From positions 1 to 47,865 of the forward strand of contig JAEZQX010000121.1 in assembly GCA_023441105.1 (NCBI GenBank): a DNA stretch of 47,865 nucleotides, given 5' to 3'. Positions 37,321 to 43,878 of this stretch are shown here, in pieces. Each line of letters starts with the position of its first letter. Position 1 is the stretch's first letter. The notes beneath the pieces are model-generated. The model had not been told where the DNA came from, did not search any database, and was given only the letters and a program-made list of their open reading frames with translations. Position numbers and translations under genes: made by a program. The DNA is from Pseudomonadota bacterium (lineage in GTDB: Bacteria; Pseudomonadota; Gammaproteobacteria; Burkholderiales; Burkholderiaceae).

Positions 37321-38555
37321 TGGCAAGCATCGCATTCCGCCGCCATGCGGCGATCGAATCCTTCGACGTGGCCGCCGGCGAGCTCGCCATCGACGGCCTG
37401 CCGCTCAGCCGCCTCGCCGCGCGCGTCGGCCGCACGCCCTTCTACGCCTACAGCCGCTCGGCCATCGCCGCGCGCGTTGCCGCCCTGCGGCGCGCGCTGC
37501 CGGCCGCGGTGCAACTGCATTATGCGATGAAGGCCAATCCGATGCCGGCGGTGGTCGGACTCCTTGCGGGTCTCACCGACGGCATCGACGTCGCGTCGGC
37601 CGCCGAGATGCACGTCGCACTCGATGCCGGCGTCGCCCCCGAGCACATCAGCTTCGCCGGCCCCGGCAAGTCGGCCGCCGAGATCGCGCAGGCAGTCGCC
37701 GCCGGCATCGTCGTCAACCTCGAGTCGGAGCGGCAATACGAGCAGGCGCTGCAGGCCGCCGGGCAGCTCGGCGTCGCGCCGCGGCTGGCCATCCGGGTGA
37801 ATCCCGAGTTCGAGCTCAAGTCGTCCGGCATGAAGATGGGCGGCGGCCCCAAGCCGTTCGGCATCGACCAGGCCGCTGTGCCGGCGCTGATCGAGCGGAT
37901 GCGCGCCGACGGCATCGACCCCGTCGGATTCCACATTTTCAGCGGCTCGCAGAACCTCATCCCGCCGTCGATCATCGATGCCCAGCAGAAGACGGTGGCG
38001 CTGGCCATCGAGCTGTCGCAGCGACTCAAGGTCCACCCGCAGTGGATCAACATCGGCGGCGGCTTCGGCGTCACCTACTTCCCCGGCGAAACGCCCCTGG
38101 ACCTCGCGCCAATCGGCGCGGCGCTCGAGCCGCTGTGCCGGCAGGTGCAGGACGCCATCGGCGCGCCGCTGGTGCTCGAGCTCGGCCGCTACCTGGTCGC
38201 CGAAGCCGGCATCTACGTGAGCCGGGTGATCGACCGCAAGGTCTCCTGCGGCCAGACCTTCCTGGTGACCGACGGCGGCCTGCACCACAACCTCGCCGCC
38301 TCCGGCAACTTCGGCCAGGTGATCCGCAAGAATTACCCCGTCGCGATTGGCAACCGCCTGGAAGCGAGCGACCTCGAGGTGCAGTCGGTGGTGGGCCCCC
38401 TGTGCACGCCGCTCGACCTGCTCGCCGACAAGATGGAGCTGCCGGCGGCGCAACCCGGCGACCTCGTGGTCGTGTTCATGGCCGGCGCCTATGGTCCCAC
38501 CGCCAGCCCGGCGGCGTTCCTGTCGCATCCGGCGGCGGCGGAGGTGCTGGTGTGA
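37320..38555 (+). CDS. PLP-dependent amino acid decarboxylase (group IV), exosortase A-associated type
   Basis: A 411-aa fold-type III decarboxylase related to diaminopimelate/ornithine decarboxylases and to TIGR03099. PLP Lys in LHYAMKANP (near 71), HIFSGSQN, phosphate-binding IGGGFG, and the C-terminal VGPLCTPLD with the second-subunit Cys are present. It should remove CO2 from an L- or D-amino acid to give an amine; the substrate is not predictable by eye. The start at 37320 (TGATG overlap) follows from coupling to the ligase. Next to a ligase and an ACP it may create a decarboxylated, ACP-linked or amide-linked building block. Catalytic residues appear intact. Confidence 0.93.
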   Translation: MASIAFRRHAAIESFDVAAGELAIDGLPLSRLAARVGRTPFYAYSRSAIAARVAALRRALPAAVQLHYAMKANPMPAVVGLLAGLTDGIDVASAAEMHVALDAGVAPEHISFAGPGKSAAEIAQAVAAGIVVNLESERQYEQALQAAGQLGVAPRLAIRVNPEFELKSSGMKMGGGPKPFGIDQAAVPALIERMRADGIDPVGFHIFSGSQNLIPPSIIDAQQKTVALAIELSQRLKVHPQWINIGGGFGVTYFPGETPLDLAPIGAALEPLCRQVQDAIGAPLVLELGRYLVAEAGIYVSRVIDRKVSCGQTFLVTDGGLHHNLAASGNFGQVIRKNYPVAIGNRLEASDLEVQSVVGPLCTPLDLLADKMELPAAQPGDLVVVFMAGAYGPTASPAAFLSHPAAAEVLV

Positions 38556-38626
38556 AGGCTCCGACGGGTGTTGCATCGGCCGCAGCACAAATCCCCAGCG
38601 GGCTGTCGACCTGGCGCTCGAAGCGA

Positions 38627-38647
38627 CGGAATCCGAATAGGATTCCG
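38627..38647 (+). promoter_or_regulatory. Hairpin covering the ACP ribosome-binding site
   Basis: CGGAATCC and GGATTCCG form a perfect 8-bp stem with loop GAATA, ending 2 nt before the ATG at 38650. The only Shine-Dalgarno-like bases (AGGA, 38639-38642) overlap the 3' arm, so a folded leader would hide them. It could restrain ACP translation until unfolded; it has no T-tract, so it is not a typical terminator. Confidence 0.55.
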
Positions 38648-38649
38648 CC

Positions 38650-38913
38650 ATGAACGACGCCACCGACACCCGCCTCAAGGCCATCCTCGAAAACGCCGTC
38701 GGCAAGCAGGCCTTGCCGCAGCAGATCGATGCCTCCACTCCCCTGCTAGGCGAGATCCCGTCGCTCGATTCGGTGGCCGTGCTGGCGATATTGACCGGCA
38801 TCGAGCAGAGCTTCGGCGTGCCGATCGCGGACGATGAGGTCAGCGCGGATATCTTCGACAGCTTCGGGAGCCTGCAAAGGTTCGTGGAGGCGAAGCTGGA
38901 CGAGCGGGGATAG
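38650..38913 (+). CDS. Stand-alone acyl carrier protein
   Basis: An 87-aa acidic carrier protein. The phosphopantetheine Ser is in EIPSLDSVAVLAIL, and the rest fits a four-helix ACP. It lies 94 bp after the decarboxylase and completes the ligase-decarboxylase-ACP trio typical of part of the exosortase A loci. It probably receives the acyl group activated by the ligase at 35635 and delivers it to the KS-AT or C domain. The start ATG has a hairpin directly upstream. Confidence 0.93.
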   Translation: MNDATDTRLKAILENAVGKQALPQQIDASTPLLGEIPSLDSVAVLAILTGIEQSFGVPIADDEVSADIFDSFGSLQRFVEAKLDERG

Positions 38914-38945
38914 GGGCGGCGGACGAGATCAGCCGAAAGGCCTAG

Positions 38946-38961
38946 CGTTTCCGCGGAAACG
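38946..38961. repeat. Dispersed palindrome, copy 1
   Basis: CGTTTCCGCGGAAACG, a perfect 16-bp palindrome, just downstream of the ACP gene. Five copies occur between 38.9 and 43.9 kb and none was noticed elsewhere in the window. Confidence 0.85.
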
Positions 38962-39204
38962 TTCGAACGGCCTCGATGCAAGACCGGCGGCCGGGCCGTG
39001 TGCCTCCTGCCGGTCGAAATGAAGCCACACAGGCACGAATGCGGCGCGGCTTCGATCACGGGTTCCACACCGCCGGCCCCGGCGTCTTGCGCGCCGGGCC
39101 GGCCGTGCAGAACCCTGCACCCGGACAGTTGCCGATCTCGCCTTCATGCCAGTCTTCTCGTCAGTCGGCACGGTGGGTCATCGGCATCATCCGAACGACC
39201 TGAA

Positions 39205-39218
39205 GTTTCCGCGGAAAC
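39205..39218. repeat. Dispersed palindrome, copy 2
   Basis: GTTTCCGCGGAAAC, the 14-bp perfect core; the flanking bases (A on the left, G on the right) no longer pair. Confidence 0.85.
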
Positions 39219-39453
39219 GCAGGGGCCAGGTCAAGAATTTTTACGCCGCACGCAGCCAACGCTGAAGCCGCGAGTTCGAGAAGAGCGGCAGCCTCTATCG
39301 TGTGACTATCGCTTGCGGCTTCGTCCGCTTCCGTCTCGCGGGGCGCGATGTGGCGGATGCGGGATTCGACCAGCCTAAGCCAGTGGTGCTCGTTGTCCTT
39401 CAAGTCAAGGATGTTGAGCGTAGACTTGCAGTTCGTGACTACTGGAGCACACG

Positions 39454-39723
39454 ATGTCTGCACTGTTCGATGAACTTGCGAGCAAGGCGCAGGCTCTGAC
39501 GGTGGAAGAACGAGCTCAACTCGCCCAGGAGTTGCTGGTTTCTGTTGAGCGTGATGCGGATCCCCAGGTTCAGGCCGCCTGGGAGGAGGAACTCGGTTCT
39601 CGCATTGACAAGATCGAGCGGGGGGAGGCCAAGCTCCTCCCTGCCGAAGAGGTCTTCACCGCCGCGAGGCGCATTAGCCGGTGGAGCCGGCTCGCTTCAT
39701 CCAGGAGGCAGGACTTGACCTAA
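39454..39723 (+). CDS. Addiction-module antitoxin-like protein (TIGR02574 type), C-terminus probably frameshifted
   Basis: An 89-aa ORF. FDELASKAQALTVEERAQLAQELLVSVE...DPQVQAAWEEELGSRIDKIERGEAKLLPAEEVF is the typical sequence of the TIGR02574 putative addiction-module component, an antitoxin usually paired with a RelE/ParE-type toxin. RBS GGAG precedes the ATG by about seven bases. The last about 18 residues (RRISRWSRLASSRRQDLT) do not fit; another frame reaches TAG at 39675-39677, just ahead of a toxin-like start at 39681, which suggests a late frameshift. The remaining toxin is only a stub, so the pair is probably non-functional. A second decayed copy lies at 43433. Confidence 0.7.
   Translation: MSALFDELASKAQALTVEERAQLAQELLVSVERDADPQVQAAWEEELGSRIDKIERGEAKLLPAEEVFTAARRISRWSRLASSRRQDLT
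39681..39722 (+). pseudogene. RelE/ParE-type toxin N-terminal remnant
   Basis: From GTG 39681, in a different frame from the antitoxin ORF, about 14 codons read VEPARFIQEAGLDL, resembling the first residues of RelE/ParE toxins that follow TIGR02574 antitoxins. Similarity then stops and the sequence runs into the palindrome-bearing spacer. The match is short, so the call is tentative. Confidence 0.35.
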
Positions 39724-39827
39724 CCCCGCTGAGTTGTGCGCCGTTTTGCGCGAGCGCCGGGCAAGCCACTTTCGCCTCCCGCCCCAGCTCCTGTCCAAAG
39801 CGCGACAGCGCTGCGCCAAGAGCCAAG

Positions 39828-39843
39828 CGTTTCCGCGGAAACG
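39828..39843. repeat. Dispersed palindrome, copy 3
   Basis: CGTTTCCGCGGAAACG, perfect 16 bp, between the antitoxin/toxin remnant and the 3' end of the zinc permease gene. It shares a left flank of the form GCC(A/T)AG with copy 1. Confidence 0.85.
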
Positions 39844-39905
39844 TCCGAGCAGGCTGAGGCCACGATCATCCCGGATGCAGCCATTCCTTCTGTTCCATCC
39901 CTCCT

Positions 39906-40658
39906 TCACCTCGTCGACCTCATTGACCTCGCGGCTCCCGCCGCTACCGCCCCTACCACGATGAGCGCCAGGACCACGCAGGGGCCGCTTGGCAGATCCC
40001 AGCTCAAGGAGACCAGAAGACCGAGCGCGTAGGCCACCGTTCCCATGGCGACGATCCCGGTCCAACTCAGTCCAGGGCGGGTGGCACTGACGATCGCCGG
40101 AACGATGAGCGTCGCGAAGACGAGATAGAGGCCCAGCAGCGGCACGGACAGGCTGACGAGGACCGCGAACCAGGGGTAGAAGCCGCGGCCGACCGTCAAG
40201 GAGCCATGGCCGGCAGCGTGGAGCAAGAGGAAAGGCAGCGTCACGACGGCGAGTGGCGCCAGGCCAAGCCACGTGACCCATAGCACGTCACCGGAAAGCA
40301 TGGTCGCCAGCTGGTGCGACTCCTGCGGATTCACGCTGATCCAGAGGACCGCAAGGACCGCCGAGCCGACATACACGAGCCCGATCATCGCTTCACGCAG
40401 ATCCGGGAAGCGGCTGCTTAGCCAGGCAACCAGTCCCGCCCCCGCCAAGGCTGCCGCGGCCCCGCCCAGGCCTGCCACGAGAGGGTCATGGACGAGCGCC
40501 GCGGCGATCATGACGCCGAGCGCCGCGATCTGGGCGATGGCGAGATCGATGAAGACGACGCCGCGCTTGAGCACCTGCACGCCCAGAAGCACGTGGGTCG
40601 TCAGCACCAGGAAACCCGCGGCGAGGGGCACCAGAAGAATCGACGGTGTGTCGATCAC
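39906..40658 (-). CDS. znuB: Zinc/manganese-type ABC transporter permease (ZnuB family)
   Basis: A 250-aa integral membrane protein with about eight hydrophobic helices. The start (MIDTPSILLVPLAAGFLVLTTHVLLGVQVLKRGVVFIDLAIAQIAALG) and the later YLVFATLIVPAIVSA block are typical of ABC-3 metal permeases. It would form the membrane channel for metal delivered by the binding protein encoded upstream. Its ATG overlaps the stop of that gene (ATGA). No ATPase gene follows: downstream are a palindrome and toxin-antitoxin debris, so the ATPase must be encoded elsewhere or has been lost. Confidence 0.88.
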   Translation of the reverse strand: MIDTPSILLVPLAAGFLVLTTHVLLGVQVLKRGVVFIDLAIAQIAALGVMIAAALVHDPLVAGLGGAAAALAGAGLVAWLSSRFPDLREAMIGLVYVGSAVLAVLWISVNPQESHQLATMLSGDVLWVTWLGLAPLAVVTLPFLLLHAAGHGSLTVGRGFYPWFAVLVSLSVPLLGLYLVFATLIVPAIVSATRPGLSWTGIVAMGTVAYALGLLVSLSWDLPSGPCVVLALIVVGAVAAGAARSMRSTR

Positions 40659-41620
40659 TTTGCAGGAGTCCCTTGCGCGGCCTTCAACAGCTCATCCACC
40701 AGGACATCGAAGAGCCCGTCCAGGGATGCGGCGGATCCCTTCGGCGTGACAGTCGACGGCAGAACCAGCAGCGGAACCTGGATCCGGTCCACCAGCCACC
40801 GTCCTGCCTGCGGGTCCTGGTAGAGCGACTGGACGACGGCAAAGGGTGGTTGCGCACGCACGCGGCCGAGCAACTCCTGCAGATGGCTCAACGTGGGCGG
40901 AAGTCCGGGCTTGGGCTCGAGATCTCCTGCCTGCCGAATCTCCAGCCAACGCCACAGGTAGGCGAAGCCGCTGTGCTCTGCGACCACCGACCTGCCCGCG
41001 AGCGGCGCCGCCTGGGTCTTCCACCTGGCGATGTGCGCATCCCAGTCCTGTTCCCAGCGCCGTTGTCGGGCGAGGTAGTCGGCAGCATTGGCCGGATCGA
41101 CCTGGCCCAGCCGCTCGGCGAGCCGGCGTGCCACCGTCTTCAGCCGCACCGGATCGAGATGGATATGGGGGTTGCCCTCCGCATGAACGTCTCCCATGCT
41201 CCGGTCGACCTTGGCCTGCGAATCGATCAGCGAGACGGCCTCCGACGCGAAGAACATGCCTGGCCGACCGACCTGCACCGCCTCATTGGCCGCACGCTGC
41301 TGAAGAACCGGCAGCCAGCCGACCTCGAGCGATGCGCCCGTGCAGACGGCAAGCTGTGCGCGCCGCAGGCCGCTGATCAGGGCAGGACGCGCCTCGACAT
41401 GGTGAGGATCCTGATGGGCATGCGTGGCCACCGTGATGCTGGCGTCGGGTGCCATCACCCGGACCAGCGCTGCCCACTCCGGCTCGCAGGCGAAGACGCT
41501 CAGGGCCTGGACGGTGGCCGGCAGGAGGATTGCAGCGCCTCCCACCAGCACGGTCGCGACGAGTCGCCTGGTCGCGCCGACATGCTTAGTTTTAGTAAGT
41601 ATGCGCACCATGACCTCCAA
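40655..41620 (-). CDS. znuA: Periplasmic zinc-binding protein (ZnuA family)
   Basis: A 321-aa cluster A-I metal-binding protein. After a signal peptide (cleavage near QALS), it has the family start VFACEPEWAALVRVMAP and candidate metal-ligand His in ATHAHQDPHH, GNPHIHLDP and AEHSGFAY. The large His-rich loop of some ZnuA proteins is absent, but HAHQDPHH may serve. It captures Zn2+ in the periplasm for the permease. The first ATG at 41620 lies inside the end of the porin-like gene (29-bp overlap); ATG 41611 and GTG 41608, close behind GGAGG, are alternatives. Confidence 0.9.
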   Translation of the reverse strand: MEVMVRILTKTKHVGATRRLVATVLVGGAAILLPATVQALSVFACEPEWAALVRVMAPDASITVATHAHQDPHHVEARPALISGLRRAQLAVCTGASLEVGWLPVLQQRAANEAVQVGRPGMFFASEAVSLIDSQAKVDRSMGDVHAEGNPHIHLDPVRLKTVARRLAERLGQVDPANAADYLARQRRWEQDWDAHIARWKTQAAPLAGRSVVAEHSGFAYLWRWLEIRQAGDLEPKPGLPPTLSHLQELLGRVRAQPPFAVVQSLYQDPQAGRWLVDRIQVPLLVLPSTVTPKGSAASLDGLFDVLVDELLKAAQGTPAK

Positions 41621-42818
41621 GACTCATCACATACTGGAGCATCACGGCATTCCCGGCTTCCGGGAAGCCGCCGAGATCGCGCTGCCTGGTCCACTGCAGG
41701 CGTAGTGCGGAGAAGTGGGACCGCTTCCACGCAATCATCGCCTCGGTTTCCCGAAGCCTGCCGCGATGGAAGTGGTCTCCATGGGGCTCCTGGACCTTCA
41801 GCTCGCCGTGGCGGATGCCAGCCTCCCACTGCGGCGCGAACCGATAGACTGCCGAGACATACCAGCCTTCGTGGTAGTTGTCGTCGGTGGCGAAGCGGCT
41901 CGGCTCGTTGACCCGGACGTACTCCGTGGACAGCCGCAACTGGCGGTCGCGGTTGTTGCCGTTGGGCGCCCACTTCCAGACGGCATCGACGATCCACAGA
42001 TCGCGTCCGTTGAACTGCACACCATGCCCATGATCATCACCCTCGTCGTGATGATCATGATCGTGCTCGTCGTCCGCTTCATCGCCGGTGGGATCGACGC
42101 GGTTTCTCAGGTAGCTGAGCCCGACCTGCCAGCTATGCTCCAGTCCCCAGTCCGCGCCGGTCTTGGCGCTCAATGCGAAGGCGCCTACGGCCGGACTCTC
42201 CTGCGCAGAGCTCACGAGCTTGCTGCCGTTGAAGACCTCCAGTCCCAGGCGCAGGTAGACCGGCGTCGGCGCGCCCCAGTTCATGCGCGCCCCGTCGTCG
42301 AAGTAATGGCTGCCCAGGAAGGCGCGGTAGGGTAGCGGACGATCGACGAAATCGTCCGCGTGCGGGTGCTGCTCGTTCAGATAGCCGATCTGCGAGAGAA
42401 AGCGCCCTGCCCTCAGCGACAAGCCTGCAGGCAGCGTCCGGGTTTCGATGAACGCCTCTTCCAGCTCCAACTCGATCGAGCCCTCATGCGAATGCAGGGC
42501 CGCGGTGGCCCGTCCGGCAAAGAGATCGTCGATGTTCCCGGCGATCGTCCCTTCGGTGTGACCCAGCGCAAGCCCCTTCTCCCTGCCGCCGAGCGCCAGG
42601 TCCCTGGAGGAGTAGGCGCCGTCGAGGACCAGGCCGTATTGGATTCCCTGGCCGCCGACGGCGCCATCTCGGGCCGTCGGTGACTGAGCCCAAGCTGGGG
42701 ACGGGAGCGATGACGCGAGCCACGCCAGGACGGGGATTACATAGCCGCCCCGCGACAAGGCAAAGGGAAAGGGGGCAGCATCACGCCGGGCACGCCCGGC
42801 GCGCTGATCGATCTTCAT
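41592..42818 (-). CDS. Outer-membrane porin-like barrel with His/Asp-rich loop, zinc-uptake associated
   Basis: A 408-aa protein. A long signal peptide ends at PAWAQ. The mature part has alternating beta-strand sequence (LEEAFIETRTLPAGLSLRAGRFLSQIGYLNEQHPHADDF) and ends in an aromatic residue, as outer-membrane barrels do. A central loop rich in His, Asp and Glu (residues about 247-268) is a likely metal-capture loop. RBS AGGAG lies six bases before the ATG. Being first in an operon with ZnuA and ZnuB, behind a probable Zur site, it probably admits zinc through the outer membrane; no TonB box was recognised. Its 3' end overlaps the ZnuA start. Confidence 0.85.
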   Translation of the reverse strand: MKIDQRAGRARRDAAPFPFALSRGGYVIPVLAWLASSLPSPAWAQSPTARDGAVGGQGIQYGLVLDGAYSSRDLALGGREKGLALGHTEGTIAGNIDDLFAGRATAALHSHEGSIELELEEAFIETRTLPAGLSLRAGRFLSQIGYLNEQHPHADDFVDRPLPYRAFLGSHYFDDGARMNWGAPTPVYLRLGLEVFNGSKLVSSAQESPAVGAFALSAKTGADWGLEHSWQVGLSYLRNRVDPTGDEADDEHDHDHHDEGDDHGHGVQFNGRDLWIVDAVWKWAPNGNNRDRQLRLSTEYVRVNEPSRFATDDNYHEGWYVSAVYRFAPQWEAGIRHGELKVQEPHGDHFHRGRLRETEAMIAWKRSHFSALRLQWTRQRDLGGFPEAGNAVMLQYVMSLGGHGAHTY

Positions 42819-42877
42819 TGTTATCTCCTGGTAAGACTTGCGAGGGTCGCAAGGCCCTTCACCCTCGAACGAACTTA

Positions 42878-42907
42878 ATGCTAATGTATTCGCATTAGCA
42901 TAGTCAA
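42878..42907 (-). promoter_or_regulatory. Promoter with overlapping Zur-like operator for the zinc operon
   Basis: On the minus strand TTGACT (42907-42902) and TAGCAT (42883-42878) are 18 bp apart, a fair sigma-70 promoter 60 bp upstream of the porin ATG. A perfect 9-bp inverted repeat, ATGCTAATG-N6-CATTAGCAT (42878-42901), fills the spacer and -10. An AT-rich dyad in this position ahead of zinc-uptake genes fits repression by Zur when zinc is abundant; the match to a published Zur consensus is only approximate. Confidence 0.7.
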
Positions 42908-42946
42908 TGAGTGGGGCGCCCTGGACATATCGACCAGGAGACTTGG

Positions 42947-42962
42947 CGTTTCCGCGGAAACG
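42947..42962. repeat. Dispersed palindrome, copy 4
   Basis: CGTTTCCGCGGAAACG, perfect 16 bp, upstream of the zinc promoter on its non-coding side. Confidence 0.85.
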
Positions 42963-43432
42963 CTTCCAACGACACTTGTGCAGACCGCCAGCCCGAAGCA
43001 GCAGGAGCGCGAGCTCGCCTCGATGAGGCTCGTGCGTTTAGCGATTGGCGGATGCAGTCTCGAACACGGCGTGCGCACCGACGAGGGCGAACAAGATCAC
43101 CACCCGGGATGTGGCGGAGGCGAGTTTCGAACCGTGCCCTTCGGCGATCTCGCCGCGTTCCTCATGTGACGACCGTGGACGACGTTCCGCCACAACCGCT
43201 TGCTGCCTACTGCAAGGCATCGTGTGCCCAGCAGCGACTTCCAAGTCATTGACTCAGTCGACGACGCTGACCTCCATGATCAACGGCTCAGGGCGTCGTT
43301 GCACCTGCCAGACTCGCTCGATGACGAAGTCCCTTGGCTACACCTACGTGTAAGCGTAAGCCGATTGGCTCGTTGTCCTTCGTGCCGCGGGGGTTGGCTG
43401 TGGACCGTCACTCCCTACTACAGAAGCACCAG
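42963..43432. other. 470-bp region without a convincing gene
   Basis: Small frames on both strands (63-113 codons) have no recognisable domain. Near 43110 and 43366 it repeats motifs also found upstream of the antitoxin gene at 39454 (GGATGTGGCGGA.GCG and GCTCGTTGTCCTTC), so it appears to be a degraded duplicate of that leader with extra sequence inserted. Confidence 0.55.
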
Positions 43433-43543
43433 ATCTCCGCTCCGTTTGACGAACTATCGAAGAAGACGCATTTGCTCACGGTGGAAGAGCGAGTGCAACT
43501 CGCCCAGGAGTCACTGCTCTCGGTAAAGCTTGTTACGCAATGA
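43433..43543 (+). pseudogene. Decayed second copy of the TIGR02574 antitoxin
   Basis: The frame reads (I)SAPFDELSKKTHLLTVEERVQLAQESLLSVKL, clearly homologous to the first about 32 residues of the antitoxin at 39454. The start codon position is ATC instead of ATG, and homology breaks off near 43523 before a TGA at 43541-43543, at the 3' end of the convergent hicB gene. It is a truncated, start-less remnant. Confidence 0.8.
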
Positions 43544-43745
43544 CCTCGACATACTCCACCTGACTGCTAGGCGGGGGAACCGGCTCGCCGTCCTCCCTGA
43601 GCCCCTGGATATGGAACTCGATCGCTTGCCGAATGTTTGCTTCGACCTCGGCTGTGGTTTTCCCGGTCGAGACACAGCCCGGTAGGTCGGGCACATAGGC
43701 CGAGAAGTTCGCGCCTGCCTTCTCGATGACCACCGCATATCGCAT
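43533..43745 (-). CDS. hicB: HicB-family antitoxin, no HicA partner
   Basis: A 70-aa protein with the HicB partial RNase H-like fold signature: MRYAVVIEKAGANFSAYVPDLPGCVSTGKT, then EVEANIRQAIEFHIQGLREDGEPVPPPSS and VEYVEV. It lacks an added DNA-binding domain. No HicA-like toxin frame is present within the 130 bp upstream or on the downstream side, where it converges with the antitoxin remnant, so it is an orphan. An in-frame GTG at 43787 behind a G-rich stretch is an alternative start. Solitary short HicB proteins of this type are common in proteobacteria. Confidence 0.85.
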   Translation of the reverse strand: MRYAVVIEKAGANFSAYVPDLPGCVSTGKTTAEVEANIRQAIEFHIQGLREDGEPVPPPSSQVEYVEVIA

Positions 43746-43849
43746 TGGTTTCACTGCTTCCAGCCAGCTTGCTTCCTTCGTTGGCACCCCCCAAACGTTA
43801 GCAGAGGCACCTTCGCGAGCCCACCAGCGATGCAGCCAAACAGCCTAGC

Positions 43850-43865
43850 CGTTTCTGCGGAAACG
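43850..43865. repeat. Dispersed palindrome, copy 5 (one mismatch)
   Basis: CGTTTCTGCGGAAACG, differing from the 16-bp palindrome by one base, 13 bp past the stop of the NRPS gene. Its left flank CCTAGC matches copy 1 (CCTAG), suggesting that a unit slightly longer than the palindrome is repeated. Confidence 0.8.
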
Positions 43866-43878
43866 CAAGGACCATCCC

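Larger units (their letters stand above)
38914..39453. other. 540-bp region without a convincing gene
   Basis: Open frames of 100-126 codons exist on both strands but show no recognisable domain. The region holds two copies of the dispersed palindrome. From about 39345 it has sequence similar to the stretch upstream of the antitoxin remnant at 43433: the GATGTGGCGGA.GCG.G motif and the 14-base match GCTCGTTGTCCTTC. This points to a duplicated leader. Confidence 0.6.

Noticed and set aside
38998..39463. Frames of 126 (plus) and 100 (minus) codons in the spacer after the ACP gene
   Set aside because: No domain, no good ribosome-binding site, biased Arg/Pro/Ser composition and palindromes running through them.
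43105..43145. tRNA/tmRNA-like T-loop (GGTTCGAA on the minus strand), a possible attachment site
   Set aside because: The flanking bases do not form a T-stem, no acceptor stem or CCA end was found, and no integrase is nearby.
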